Shown: positions 1 through 9,942 of the stretch, in pieces
How positions within the stretch are numbered: the first letter of the stretch is position 1
Layout: the number at the start of each line of letters is the position of its first letter
Origin: JAUZOB01 sp963692465
GTDB lineage: Bacteria; Bacteroidota; Bacteroidia; Bacteroidales; Prolixibacteraceae
Reading direction: 5' to 3'
DNA length: 64,000 bases
Assembly (NCBI GenBank): GCA_963692465.1
Contig: OY829943.1
Span: 682,001 to 746,000, forward strand
Made by a program: the position numbers and the translations under genes
The notes under the pieces: generated by a model
Seen by the model: only the letters and a program-made list of their open reading frames with translations
The model's database searches: none
What the model was told of the DNA's origin: nothing

Positions 1-1004
1 ACCTGACCTCCGACTCCGGAGTAGAATTTTGTACCAATCGAATCAGCACAAACCTGACCGGTCAAATCAATCTGCAATGCAGAGTTAATTGCTGTAACTT
101 TAGGATTCTGGGCAATAATAAAAGGATCATTGGTGTACCCAACATCCATCATCAGAACCTGTGTATTATCATTAATAAAATCGTAAACTTTCTGTGAACC
201 CATTAAAAAAGTTGATACCATTTTGTAGCGATCAACTTTCTTATTTGCTCCGTTTATAACCCCACTCTCTACTAGAGGAAGTACACCGTCAGCAAACATT
301 TCCGTATGAATCCCAAGATTTTTATGATTTCCCAATTGAGCTAAAACAGCATTAGGAAGTGCTCCAATTCCCATCTGAAGAGTCGCTCCGTCTTCAATAA
401 GTTCAGCACAATTTTTCCCAATCTGAGTTTCAATTGCATCAGGTTCTGAGAAATGAGCCGGGACTAGCGGAGTGTCATCCTGTACAAAAATGTCAATCAT
501 ACTTAATGGGATGATTGCATCACCAAACGAACGAGGCACATTCGAATTAATAACGGCAATAACATAATCGGCTGTTTCAACAGCTGCAAGAGTTGCATCA
601 ACAGAGGTCCCTAACGAAACAAAACCATGTTCATCAGGAGGGCAAACCTGGATCATCGCAACGTTACACTTGATGTAACCATCCCGATATAACCGCTGGG
701 TTTCACTCAAGAAGATCGGAATATAATCAGCATACCCCGATTGAGTTACTTTTCTCACATTAGACCCCACAAAAAATGAATCCAATTGGAACACTCCTTC
801 GAACTCAGGATCTGCATAAGGAGCTGGTCCTTCTGTGTGTAAATGATGAACGTGAACATTTTTTAATTCACCACTACGCCCTCTGTCGCACATTGCTTTT
901 ATAAGCACTTGCGGTGCACTCGCCACACTACTAAGGTGAACGTGATCATTTGATTTTATGACTTTTACAGCCTCTGCTGCTGAAACAAATTTAATAGAAT
1001 CCAT
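1..1004 (-). CDS. Acetyl-CoA hydrolase/transferase family protein, 3' end outside the window
   Basis: The reading frame starts with ATG at 1004 and is still open at base 1, so about 334 N-terminal residues are visible. It reads as a family I-type CoA-transferase of the acetate or 4-hydroxybutyrate CoA-transferase/acetyl-CoA hydrolase group, which moves CoA between acyl-CoA and acetate or another acid in the cytoplasm. The motif IHTEMFADG places a glutamate at residue 235, in the position of the catalytic Glu238 known from clostridial 4-hydroxybutyrate CoA-transferase. The N-terminus MDSIKFVSAAEAVKVIKSND and the segment GFVSLGTS also fit the family. Which acids are used cannot be read from the fragment. 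It is divergent from purL. Confidence 0.85.
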   Translation of the reverse strand, partial: MDSIKFVSAAEAVKVIKSNDHVHLSSVASAPQVLIKAMCDRGRSGELKNVHVHHLHTEGPAPYADPEFEGVFQLDSFFVGSNVRKVTQSGYADYIPIFLSETQRLYRDGYIKCNVAMIQVCPPDEHGFVSLGTSVDATLAAVETADYVIAVINSNVPRSFGDAIIPLSMIDIFVQDDTPLVPAHFSEPDAIETQIGKNCAELIEDGATLQMGIGALPNAVLAQLGNHKNLGIHTEMFADGVLPLVESGVINGANKKVDRYKMVSTFLMGSQKVYDFINDNTQVLMMDVGYTNDPFIIAQNPKVTAINSALQIDLTGQVCADSIGTKFYSGVGGQ

Positions 1005-1046
1005 AATCTGATACTATAATGATTTTCCGATTACTAAAAACTCTGG

Positions 1047-1054
1047 CAAAGATA
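1047..1054 (-). promoter_or_regulatory. Bacteroidetes-type -7 box for the CoA-transferase gene
   Basis: Read on the minus strand the bases are TATCTTTG, matching the TAnnTTTG consensus, 42 bases upstream of the start codon. No well-spaced TTG -33 element is seen, so this is a half-site prediction. The rest of the 331-base gap (1005-1335) holds no visible gene. Confidence 0.45.
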
Positions 1055-1275
1055 AAAAATAAATTTTGCAAAAGATTATTCAAAAAATTATTTGACTCGT
1101 TTAGTTCATAATTCAATTTCACAACAATTGGGATATCCTTTACATTTCCATTTCTCTCCGGTACTGCTATTTAACATCCCCCATACACAAATCTCACCAA
1201 ACCGAAACACCTCATCTTTTTGTTACTATATTTAAACCATCCGTTCTCTTTCAGTAAAAAGAAATTGCGTTTTTA

Positions 1276-1283
1276 TATATTTG
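1276..1283 (+). promoter_or_regulatory. -7 box upstream of purL
   Basis: TATATTTG matches TAnnTTTG and lies 52 bases before the purL ATG. No convincing -33 TTG is found about 20 bases upstream. I see no purine riboswitch-like structure in the leader. Confidence 0.45.
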
Positions 1284-1335
1284 CACCAGAGACAAAAAGA
1301 TTTGTTTTATTTTTATTCTCATAATTTTCTCTGAC

Positions 1336-4300
1336 ATGATTTTATTCTTCGCTGGCAAATCTGATCTTATCATTGCCGTTGAATCTAAAAAACAACTTTC
1401 GAAAGAAGATGTAACCAAATTAGTCTGGCTTTTCGATAATGCAAGACAAGTTACAGAAACACAGTTAACGGGATGGTTCATTGGTCCCCGTAAGGAAATG
1501 CTTACTCCTTGGAGTACCAATGCCGTTGAGATAACCCAGAATATGGGAATTGAGGGATTGACTCGTATCGAGGAGTTTTATCAGGTCGAGTCGGCTGATA
1601 CCAAATTCGACCCTATGCTTCGAGCTCAATACCACAACATTGATCAAAATGCCTTTAATACCGAGAAACAACCCGACCCCATTATTTACATTAACGACAT
1701 CTCCGCTTATAATGAAAAAGAAGGGTTAGCCCTTAGTGAAAAAGAAATTTCTTATCTAAAATCCATTGAAAAAACACTAGGTAGAAAATTAACCGATAGT
1801 GAGGTCTTTGGTTTTTCTCAAGTCAACTCCGAACACTGCCGACATAAAATTTTCAGTGGAATATTCATCATCGACGGAGTTGAAAAACCATCCACTCTTT
1901 TTAAACTCATCAAAAAGACCACAGCAACCAATCCAAATAAAATTATCTCTGCTTACAAGGATAACTGCTCATTTACAGAAGGTCCTATTGTTGAACAATT
2001 CGCTCCGGAAACCCAGGATAAACCTGACTTTTTCAAAGTCAAAGACATTAAAACCGTTATATCACTCAAAGCTGAAACACATAACTTTCCAACAACTGTT
2101 GAGCCCTTTAATGGGGCTGCAACCGGAACCGGAGGTGAAATACGTGATCGTATGGGTGGGGGAAAAGGAAGTATTCCTATCGCCGGAAGTGCCGTTTATA
2201 TGACCGCTTATCCCCGCACTGAAAAAGATCGCTCATGGGAACAAGGAGCCCCCGAACGCCCATGGCTCTACCAAACTCCCGAAGAAATTCTCATCAAAGC
2301 TTCTAACGGAGCCAGCGATTTCGGTAACAAATTCGGACAACCTCTTATTAACGGTTCTCTATTCACTTTCGAGCATTTCGAAAAAAATCGTAAAATAGCC
2401 TACGACAAAGTCATTATGATGGCTGGAGGAATCGGCTTTGCCGCCATGCGAGATAGTCTGAAAGCAAAACCTAAACCGGGACAGAAAGTCGTTCTCCTCG
2501 GAGGCGACAACTATCGCATTGGAATGGGAGGAGGTGCTGTTTCTTCTGTTGCAACAGGCAAATATGCCAACAAAATAGAACTCAATGCAGTTCAGCGTGC
2601 AAACCCCGAAATGCAAAAAAGAGTTTTCAATGCGATTCGAGCACTTGCCGAATCAGATAATAATCCGATTGTCTCTATTCATGATCATGGAGCCGGCGGT
2701 CATCTTAACTGTCTCTCCGAATTGGTTGAAGATACAGGAGGTAAAATTGATACCGCAAAACTACCGATAGGCGATTCAACCCTCTCTCAAAAAGAAATCA
2801 TTGGCAACGAATCCCAGGAACGTATGGGATTAGTAACCAGCAAGGAAAATATTGATACGATCCGTCGTATTGCCGAGCGTGAACGAGCACCATTTTATCT
2901 TGTCGGCGAAACGACCAACGACATGCAGTTTACTTTCGAAAACTCTGAAACCGGAGAAAAACCTATCGACATCAAACTGGAATACATGTTTGGCAATCCA
3001 CCTAAGACCATTATGAACGATCAAACAGTTTCGATGGTTTTTGATGATCTGGAATATACTCCTTCTCAAATACAAAAATATGTAGAAACAGTCCTTCAAC
3101 TTGAAGCCGTTGCCTGCAAAGACTGGCTGACCAATAAAGTTGACCGTTCTGTTACAGGAAGAATTGCCAAACAGCAATGCGCCGGCGTTCTTCAACTTCC
3201 ATTAAACGATCTAGGAGTTGTAGCTCTTGACTATCAAGGACACAGCGGCATCGCCACCTCTATCGGGCACGCTCCTGCCGCCGCTCTTGTAAATGCAGCC
3301 AACGGATCGATCTTATCCATTGCAGAATCATTAACCAACATCGTATGGGCTCCATTTACCGATCAGCTAAAAAGCATCTCGCTTAGCGCTAACTGGATGT
3401 GGCCGTGTCGCAACGAAGGAGAAGACGCTCGCCTTTATGAAGCCGTCGAAGCCGCAAGTAAATTCGCCTGCGCCCTTGGCATCAACATCCCGACCGGAAA
3501 AGATTCCCTCTCAATGACCCAGAAGTATAAGGATGAGGTTGTTTATGCACCGGGAACTGTTATTATTTCAGCATCCGGCGAAGTAAACGACATTCGCAAA
3601 GTTGTTGAGCCAGTTCTGATCAATGATACTGCTACCAAGATCCTCTATATTGACTTTTCTCAATGCGAACACTTTCTTGGTGGAAGCGCTTTTGCTCAAT
3701 CACTCAATAAACTTGGGCAACATACCCCAACGGTTAAGAATCCCGATTATTTCATCAAGGCCTTCAATACCATTCAAAATCTCATCGAAAAAGGATTGAT
3801 TCTTGCCGGACACGATATTTCTGCCGGAGGAATGATTACGACACTCCTTGAGATGTGTTTCTCCAATACTGAAGGAGGTTTGAATATTGATCTGAAAGAA
3901 CTGAGGGAAAATGATCTTGTTCGAATTCTATTCAGTGAAAACCCGGGAATTATTATTCAGGTTGCCTCCGACGGAGAAGCTGAAACTTTTCTGAAAAATA
4001 GTGAGATCAAATTTGCCACTATCGGAACTCCTTCCCCCAACCGGACTGTTGTAATAAACCATAACGGACAATCCTTAAACTTTGACATTAATTCACTTCG
4101 TGATACATGGTTCAAATCCTCCTACCTTCTCGACCGTCTGCAAAGTGGCGAAGTAAAAGCAAAGGAACGCTACTCTAACTATAAAAAGAACAAACTTACA
4201 TTCGACTTCAAATCCTTCACTGGAAAAGCTGCAGATCTGGGCATTGACCTCCATCGTCGCACCCGTACCGGTATTAAAGCAGCTATCATCCGTGAAAAAG

Positions 4301-5025
4301 GAGTCAATGGTGATCGGGAAATGGCCTATAGTCTTTACCTCGCCGGATTCGATGTTAAGGATGTTCACATGACTGACCTAATTGCAGGTCGGGAAGATCT
4401 GTCGGATGTCAATATGATTGTTTTCGTTGGAGGTTTCTCCAACTCCGACGTATTGGGATCGGCTAAAGGTTGGGCCGGCGCCTTCAAATACAACGAAAAA
4501 GCCCGTATCGCTCTCGAGAATTTCTATAAACGAACCGACACGCTAAGCCTTGGCGTTTGTAATGGCTGCCAACTCATGGTTGAACTCGGACTCATATACC
4601 CCGAACACCAGGAAAAGCCACGGATGCTGCACAACGATTCCCATAAATTCGAGTCTATCTTTCTGAATGTCGATATTCAGGAAAACAACTCAGTTATGTT
4701 CAAATCACTTGCCGGTCGTCAACTAGGAATATGGATTGCCCATGGAGAAGGCAAATTCACTCTTCCTTATGCTGAAAATCTGTACCATATCCCATTAAAA
4801 TACACCTATTCGGGTTACCCTGGCAATCCGAACGGATCACAATTCAATGCTGCTAGCATTTGCTCCGCCGATGGACGCCATTTGGCTATGATGCCTCATC
4901 TTGAAAGAGCCATCTTCCCATGGCAATGGGCCAATTACCCTCTTGATCGCAAAAACGATGAGGTTGCACCATGGATCGAAGCTTTTGTGAATGCCCGGAC
5001 ATGGATACAAAACATTCTCAAATAA
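1336..5025 (+). CDS. purL: Phosphoribosylformylglycinamidine synthase (single-chain)
   Basis: At 1229 residues this is the large single-chain form of FGAM synthase, which converts FGAR, glutamine and ATP to FGAM in cytoplasmic purine synthesis. Order of parts: N-terminal PurS-like region, two AIRS-type synthetase halves (for example FSQVNSEHCRHK near residue 165 and LKAETHNFPTTVEPFNGAA near 250), and a C-terminal class I glutamine amidotransferase. In GVCNGCQLM the nucleophile is Cys1075, and the later IAHGEGKF and MPHLERAI supply the His and Glu of the triad. The N-terminus MILFF followed by a PurS-like fold supports the chosen start. It is monocistronic, with a strong terminator 22 bases downstream. 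Confidence 0.97.
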   Translation: MILFFAGKSDLIIAVESKKQLSKEDVTKLVWLFDNARQVTETQLTGWFIGPRKEMLTPWSTNAVEITQNMGIEGLTRIEEFYQVESADTKFDPMLRAQYHNIDQNAFNTEKQPDPIIYINDISAYNEKEGLALSEKEISYLKSIEKTLGRKLTDSEVFGFSQVNSEHCRHKIFSGIFIIDGVEKPSTLFKLIKKTTATNPNKIISAYKDNCSFTEGPIVEQFAPETQDKPDFFKVKDIKTVISLKAETHNFPTTVEPFNGAATGTGGEIRDRMGGGKGSIPIAGSAVYMTAYPRTEKDRSWEQGAPERPWLYQTPEEILIKASNGASDFGNKFGQPLINGSLFTFEHFEKNRKIAYDKVIMMAGGIGFAAMRDSLKAKPKPGQKVVLLGGDNYRIGMGGGAVSSVATGKYANKIELNAVQRANPEMQKRVFNAIRALAESDNNPIVSIHDHGAGGHLNCLSELVEDTGGKIDTAKLPIGDSTLSQKEIIGNESQERMGLVTSKENIDTIRRIAERERAPFYLVGETTNDMQFTFENSETGEKPIDIKLEYMFGNPPKTIMNDQTVSMVFDDLEYTPSQIQKYVETVLQLEAVACKDWLTNKVDRSVTGRIAKQQCAGVLQLPLNDLGVVALDYQGHSGIATSIGHAPAAALVNAANGSILSIAESLTNIVWAPFTDQLKSISLSANWMWPCRNEGEDARLYEAVEAASKFACALGINIPTGKDSLSMTQKYKDEVVYAPGTVIISASGEVNDIRKVVEPVLINDTATKILYIDFSQCEHFLGGSAFAQSLNKLGQHTPTVKNPDYFIKAFNTIQNLIEKGLILAGHDISAGGMITTLLEMCFSNTEGGLNIDLKELRENDLVRILFSENPGIIIQVASDGEAETFLKNSEIKFATIGTPSPNRTVVINHNGQSLNFDINSLRDTWFKSSYLLDRLQSGEVKAKERYSNYKKNKLTFDFKSFTGKAADLGIDLHRRTRTGIKAAIIREKGVNGDREMAYSLYLAGFDVKDVHMTDLIAGREDLSDVNMIVFVGGFSNSDVLGSAKGWAGAFKYNEKARIALENFYKRTDTLSLGVCNGCQLMVELGLIYPEHQEKPRMLHNDSHKFESIFLNVDIQENNSVMFKSLAGRQLGIWIAHGEGKFTLPYAENLYHIPLKYTYSGYPGNPNGSQFNAASICSADGRHLAMMPHLERAIFPWQWANYPLDRKNDEVAPWIEAFVNARTWIQNILK

Positions 5026-5046
5026 TCTTACATTACAAAGAAGCAA

Positions 5047-5080
5047 AAGGCCGGGAAAAGAAATTTTCCCGGCCTTCTCA
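5047..5080 (+). terminator. Intrinsic terminator of purL
   Basis: A perfect 13-bp stem (AAGGCCGGGAAAA at 5047-5059 with TTTTCCCGGCCTT at 5064-5076) closes a 4-base loop. It is followed by a loose T-rich tract. Confidence 0.85.
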
Positions 5081-5137
5081 TTTTAATCAAGATCCGACAC
5101 AACTCCAGACAGGACTACGGTATCCTGTCTTTATTAA

Positions 5138-5168
5138 TTTTTGAAAACAATAAATTTTACTATTTTTG
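5138..5168 (+). promoter_or_regulatory. Promoter of the TPR histidine kinase gene
   Basis: TTTTTG ending at 5143 serves as the -33 element and TATTTTTG at 5161-5168 as the -7 element, with 17 bases between them. Transcription would start near 5174. This makes the ATG at 5247 more likely than the upstream TTG at 5181. Confidence 0.6.
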
Positions 5169-5246
5169 AGATAATAAATTTTGTATGTGGCAATAACAAA
5201 TTTCACACGGTCGTTATTTGCCATATACTCTATTGAAGCAAAACCA

Positions 5247-7349
5247 ATGCAACAGAATCATATCATCCGATTTTTAGGAAGTATTATTCTTCTCTCTTCT
5301 TTGCTTCAACTGCCCATGACTGTTGTGGCGGAACCTGTTACCACCATGAAGGCAGAATTGCCGGCACTCAAAGGGAGGCAAAAACTTGAACTCCTCGAAA
5401 AATTAAACAAAGAGTTAATCCGCCAATCCGCCAAAGAACAATATTATTATGCTGCTGAACAATTAAAACTTGCCCGCCAAACAGGAGATTCCTCTTTCGT
5501 TGCAAAAGCAATTTTTAATATCGGAGAATATTATTACAACTTTAATAACTATCCTGAAGCAAAAAAGTATTATTCAGAAGCCGCAGTCCGTTTCAAAAAG
5601 GCTCAGGACTGGCTTCATCTTGCAAGTGCATTTAATAACATCAGCATCATCTACCAGTTGCGGGGAGAATTTCCCTCTGCTTTGAGATATTCCCATCGCT
5701 CACTTGAGATTGCTGAACGATTGCATTCTTGGGATGATATATCCGATGCATTAAATAATATCGGAGCGATCCACATGTACTCCCAAAATTATCAGCTCTC
5801 TCTGGATGCTCTAAAACGCGCATTAACCATCTGCCTCAAACACAAAGACTGGTCCCGGACTGGAATCACCTACAATACAATCGGAATCGTATATAATAAA
5901 ATCGGAAGAACCGACCTCGGATTAAAATATTTCACCGCAGCTCACGATATCTACAAAGCCAACGGAGATTGGTTCAAAACCGCTTTTATTGCTAACAACA
6001 TCGGGTCTGTATTTATACATCGAAACGAGCCACAACTTGCTTCGCCATACGAAGAAGAATCCTATCGTCTCTTCAAAAAAGCATCCTATTACAACGGAAT
6101 AAGTAATTCACTGGTTAATCTAATGGATATTAATTATCGACAGGGAAACTATGTTATCGGGGATAAACAAGCAGCTGAATGCTTAACAATTACACAAAAG
6201 AAAGGATTAAGAGAAATACGATTTTCGGCTCTTGATATCTATCGAAAATCGCTCGAAAAAAGAGGAAATTACAAAAAAGCCTACCTGATCTATCAAAACT
6301 ACATCGCACTAAAAGACAGCATGTTCGATGAAGAAAAAACCCGCCAGATCACAGACATTCAAACCCGATATGAAACAAAACAGAAAATACGGGAAATCAG
6401 CGATTTAAAAAAAGAAAACAAAATCAAACAACTGGAAGTCAAACAACGAAACCTTCAATTGAATCTTCTGGTTCTCCTCTCACTTCTCTTCATTGCACTA
6501 GTCGTTTTCTTTCACAATCGCTATATCGCAAAACAAAAGATGAACCGACTGCTTGAAGCAAAAAATCAGCACATTATTACCCAGAATATTCAGATGCACA
6601 AAATGAATGAGGTACTGCAAATATCCGAGAAAAAACTTAAGGAGACCAATTCTACCAAAGATAAATTCTTTTCGATTATTGCTCATGACCTGAAAAACCC
6701 ATTCCATACCATCCTGGGTTTCGCAGGTTTAATCGAAAACCAAAAGAACAAACTAAACAGAGAAGATCTGTTAAGCTTTTCTCACAGTATTTATAATTCA
6801 GCGACTAAAGTATACCGTCTGCTCGACAACCTTCTTAATTGGGCCCGATCTCAATCCGGTAATCTCAAATTTCAACCGGGACTACTTGATCCTGGAGATG
6901 CTAGTGAAGCATCGATCTCCATTCTTGAGCCACTGGCCATTGAGAAACACATCACGATACAAAACAAGGTCTGCAAAGGAGAAAAGATTACCTCCGACAC
7001 CAACATGATTGACACCGTTCTGCGTAACCTGATTAACAACGCTATTAAATTCACTCACCCGGAAGGAATAATTATCGTTTCTGGTCAACTCCATGGAGAC
7101 TATTATACGTTCAGCATAGAAGACAATGGGGTCGGAATAAAAAAAGAATCCCTGGATCAACTTTTTCAAATCAGTTCAGGGTACAAAACACAAGGGACAC
7201 AAGAAGAGGAAGGCTCGGGTCTCGGTCTCTTAGTATGCTATGAATTCGTTAAAAATATGGCCGGAACGATTCAGGTAAAAAGTATAGAAGGCCAAGGCAG
7301 CTGCTTCAGTTTCACGATTCCCGTTTCACCTGGTTCATCAAGACAATAA
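5247..7349 (+). CDS. TPR-repeat membrane sensor histidine kinase
   Basis: The protein has 700 residues when started at the ATG that opens a signal-peptide-like stretch (MQQNHIIRFLGSIILLSS). An upstream in-frame TTG at 5181 sits almost on the predicted transcription start and is rejected. Parts in order: signal sequence, periplasmic tetratricopeptide repeats (about residues 50-340), a short coiled coil, one membrane helix near residues 405-426, a HisKA domain with FSIIAHDLKNPF (phospho-acceptor His480), and an HATPase domain with LRNLINNAIKF, EDNGVGI and GSGLGL. There is no receiver domain and no adjacent response regulator, so the partner is unknown. It overlaps the 3' end of recN by 12 bases, tail to tail. 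Confidence 0.9.
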   Translation: MQQNHIIRFLGSIILLSSLLQLPMTVVAEPVTTMKAELPALKGRQKLELLEKLNKELIRQSAKEQYYYAAEQLKLARQTGDSSFVAKAIFNIGEYYYNFNNYPEAKKYYSEAAVRFKKAQDWLHLASAFNNISIIYQLRGEFPSALRYSHRSLEIAERLHSWDDISDALNNIGAIHMYSQNYQLSLDALKRALTICLKHKDWSRTGITYNTIGIVYNKIGRTDLGLKYFTAAHDIYKANGDWFKTAFIANNIGSVFIHRNEPQLASPYEEESYRLFKKASYYNGISNSLVNLMDINYRQGNYVIGDKQAAECLTITQKKGLREIRFSALDIYRKSLEKRGNYKKAYLIYQNYIALKDSMFDEEKTRQITDIQTRYETKQKIREISDLKKENKIKQLEVKQRNLQLNLLVLLSLLFIALVVFFHNRYIAKQKMNRLLEAKNQHIITQNIQMHKMNEVLQISEKKLKETNSTKDKFFSIIAHDLKNPFHTILGFAGLIENQKNKLNREDLLSFSHSIYNSATKVYRLLDNLLNWARSQSGNLKFQPGLLDPGDASEASISILEPLAIEKHITIQNKVCKGEKITSDTNMIDTVLRNLINNAIKFTHPEGIIIVSGQLHGDYYTFSIEDNGVGIKKESLDQLFQISSGYKTQGTQEEEGSGLGLLVCYEFVKNMAGTIQVKSIEGQGSCFSFTIPVSPGSSRQ

Positions 7350-8990
7350 CTCCCTCGCATTATTCAATGCCGCAGCCGACAACTCCTCGCCACTTAGCAT
7401 TTTTGCAATTTCATTAATCCGCGCGTCACGATTAAGTAGCCGAATACCAGAGAATGTCTCATCCCCGCGATCTTCTTTATAAACGAGGTAATGAAAATCA
7501 CCCAACCCTGCAATCTGTGGCAGATGAGTAATATTAATAACCTGCATTTCCTCTGACATCTTCTTCAGAACAAGTCCCATTCTACGGGCAATCTCACCGG
7601 AAACGCCAGTATCTATTTCATCAAAGATTATTGTAGGGAGAGTATTCGATGACGAGATCACCGCCTTTAAAGCAAGCATCACCCTCGACATTTCTCCACC
7701 CGAAGCAACTTTCGATATCTCCTGTAATTCTGAGCTTCTGTTGGCTGAGAACAAGAAACTGACAGAATCCTTTCCCTGAGGCTGGAAAGTCTCCAGATTC
7801 TCTATTTTAACCCGAAAAGCAGCATTAGGAATTCCTACCTGGGTCAAAATAGCAATAACTTCCTTTTCGATAGCAGGAATTGCCTTTTCCCGATTTTTAT
7901 GAATAGAAGAAGCCAGTCCTGTTAATTTCTCCTCCGTTTTCTCAATCTCTAATTTCTTTTGTTCTATTTCCGCCCCGAAAGATTCTGCTTCGGCGATCTT
8001 TTGCTGATAATCCCTTTCGATTGCAATTAGTTCCTCAACCGAGTTGACCCGATGCTTCTGTTGTAATGAAAAAAGCAAGTCAAGTCGGGTATTTAACAAC
8101 TCAAGCCGTTTCGGATCTGACTCACTGCGTTCTGCCTGCGACACAGTTTCCTCTTCAATATCTTTCAACTCATAATAAACCGTCTCCAGGCGTTCATGCA
8201 TCTTTGAAGCTCCCGGATAAAAAGCAGACAACTTATTATATTTATTAATAATCTCCTTTAAACGAACTAAGATTCCGGCAGTCTCATCATCTAATAATAC
8301 AGCAGCCTCATCAAGTCCTAATTTAATCTCCTCAGCATGACTAAGTACATCTCGTTCTTCCTCCAGCGCAACCTGCTCTCCGCTAACCAATTTAGCCGCA
8401 TCAAGCTGCTCCGACTGAAAACTAAAATAATCCAGATCAGCCGACGCTTGTGCTGCTTTTTTCTCCAGTTCCCTCAAAGACTGTTTCAACTGAGAAAAAT
8501 AATGAAACACCTCAGTATATTGAATCAGCAAATCTTGATGCCCGGCAAAAATATCAATCACTCTGAGTTGGAAAAGATGATTTCCAAGATCCAGATTTTG
8601 ATGTTGAGAATGAATATCAACCAACTTAACCCCTAATGTCTGCAACGTTCCAAGCGAAACCGGAGTATCATTGATAAAAGCTCTCGATTTCCCGGAGGAG
8701 CTAATTTCACGCCGCAAAAGGACTACCGGATCATAATCCAGATCATTCTCCGTAAAAAATGAATTCAGATCATATCCCGATGTTTCAAAAGTTCCCTCAA
8801 CAATGCATTTTCTGGAATGATCTTTTAAAACGGAAGTATCAGCTCTCTGACCAAGCATGAGCGACAACGCCCCGAGCAGAATTGATTTTCCCGCACCAGT
8901 CTCACCGGTAATAATACTGAATCCCCGGTTAAAAGTCACATCCAATTGACGAATGAGCGCATAATTCTGTACAAATAATCTGCTAAGCAT
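7338..8990 (-). CDS. recN: DNA repair protein RecN
   Basis: At 550 residues this is an SMC-like ATPase acting in double-strand break repair. The N-terminal Walker A is GETGAGKSILLGAL (about residues 30-43). The middle is a long Glu/Lys-rich coiled coil. The C-terminal half carries the signature VASGGEMSRVMLALK and a Walker B segment TIIFDEIDTGVSGEIA. It is the last gene of the minus-strand operon that begins with bamD, 17 bases after the DUF4835 gene, and its 3' end overlaps the histidine kinase gene. Confidence 0.97.
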   Translation of the reverse strand: MLSRLFVQNYALIRQLDVTFNRGFSIITGETGAGKSILLGALSLMLGQRADTSVLKDHSRKCIVEGTFETSGYDLNSFFTENDLDYDPVVLLRREISSSGKSRAFINDTPVSLGTLQTLGVKLVDIHSQHQNLDLGNHLFQLRVIDIFAGHQDLLIQYTEVFHYFSQLKQSLRELEKKAAQASADLDYFSFQSEQLDAAKLVSGEQVALEEERDVLSHAEEIKLGLDEAAVLLDDETAGILVRLKEIINKYNKLSAFYPGASKMHERLETVYYELKDIEEETVSQAERSESDPKRLELLNTRLDLLFSLQQKHRVNSVEELIAIERDYQQKIAEAESFGAEIEQKKLEIEKTEEKLTGLASSIHKNREKAIPAIEKEVIAILTQVGIPNAAFRVKIENLETFQPQGKDSVSFLFSANRSSELQEISKVASGGEMSRVMLALKAVISSSNTLPTIIFDEIDTGVSGEIARRMGLVLKKMSEEMQVINITHLPQIAGLGDFHYLVYKEDRGDETFSGIRLLNRDARINEIAKMLSGEELSAAALNNARELLS

Positions 8991-9007
8991 GATGGATCAA
9001 TTTTTAA

Positions 9008-9922
9008 TTAACTGCCAGAAGAATTTTTAATCTTATCATACTTTGATGCCTCCGAAGGATCGCATTCATTCAATATTGCCAGAACCCGGCTTCTTTCCTC
9101 CGAATTACTTTTAGAAAATACCCCCACAAGTTCATCTGCTTTAGCATCGAAAAAGATCTGGTTAATAAATAGAGCCGGTCTGGTTCGATAAACCGTCTGT
9201 ATATCCTTCAAAGCATCCGCAATCTCAGCTCTCCCCTGTTCTGCTCTCTCTGCCATAATATCCAAGCCCTGTCGGTGATAACGATATAATAAATCCCGAA
9301 ACGGAGCATACGACTTATTGAGCATATTTTCTACCAGCCAATACCGGTTGTGGTCACTTTCAAAAGACTTCCAACCGGGTTCTTTTACACTCTGGTTCAT
9401 ATTAACAATAGACTGTGCCTTCTGAAAAAATTCCGTTCCCCCTTCCGCAGAAAAAGAATCATAGTCAAAACCTAATATAGTATAGGCGTAATAAGCCAAC
9501 ACATTGGTCAGATTGACATTTGTTGAGTTTTCCTTAAACTCAATTGGCTGAAACTCCACATACTGAAACTGGAAATCATTATCTTTAAGATTGAGCAACG
9601 TGGTCCGATAGGAAGAGCCATAAACCGGACGCTTCGTCTGCACATGAACTGATCCGCTATATTGATCGGATGAAATTTGCTCATCTATATTGATGTAAAT
9701 AGAACACTCGATCCGCTCATCCGGGGCAAAATGGCTATTCGTCCATTTCCGGTTGTTCATGAACTCATAAATTCCTTTCTGAAGTGTACGAAAAACATTT
9801 CGGTTTGAATTTTCCAACTTTTGTCCTGAGACGCTCACGTTGCACCGCAACTCCTGTGCTCCTGATTTCATTGAAACCAGGGAAAGACCCAACAAACAAA
9901 GAACAGAGAAAATCCTTTTCAT
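9008..9922 (-). CDS. Secreted DUF4835 family protein
   Basis: The 304-residue protein has a clear signal peptide (MKRIFSVLCLLGLSLVSMKSGAQ). The mature part begins ELRCNVSVSGQKLENSN and contains the GIYEFMNNRKWTNSHFAPDERIEC region typical of the DUF4835 family found throughout Bacteroidota, nearly always between coaBC and recN. The function of this family is not established. It is expected in the periplasm or at the inner face of the outer membrane, and cotranscription with bamD would fit an envelope role. Confidence 0.85.
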   Translation of the reverse strand: MKRIFSVLCLLGLSLVSMKSGAQELRCNVSVSGQKLENSNRNVFRTLQKGIYEFMNNRKWTNSHFAPDERIECSIYINIDEQISSDQYSGSVHVQTKRPVYGSSYRTTLLNLKDNDFQFQYVEFQPIEFKENSTNVNLTNVLAYYAYTILGFDYDSFSAEGGTEFFQKAQSIVNMNQSVKEPGWKSFESDHNRYWLVENMLNKSYAPFRDLLYRYHRQGLDIMAERAEQGRAEIADALKDIQTVYRTRPALFINQIFFDAKADELVGVFSKSNSEERSRVLAILNECDPSEASKYDKIKNSSGS

Positions 9923-9942
9923 GTTTCAATATTTTTCAATGA

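Noticed and set aside
1005..1335. Purine riboswitch upstream of purL
   Set aside because: No conserved paired structure of that type can be traced; purL in Bacteroidota is not generally preceded by one.
1799..2203. 134-codon frame inside purL on the same strand
   Set aside because: It is an out-of-frame shadow of a conserved gene with no own promoter or recognisable sequence. The same holds for the many antisense frames inside purL, recN, the glycosidases and the susC genes.
5181..5246. Upstream extension of the histidine kinase frame from a TTG
   Set aside because: The TTG lies a few bases after the predicted transcription start and would place a non-signal sequence before a good signal peptide.
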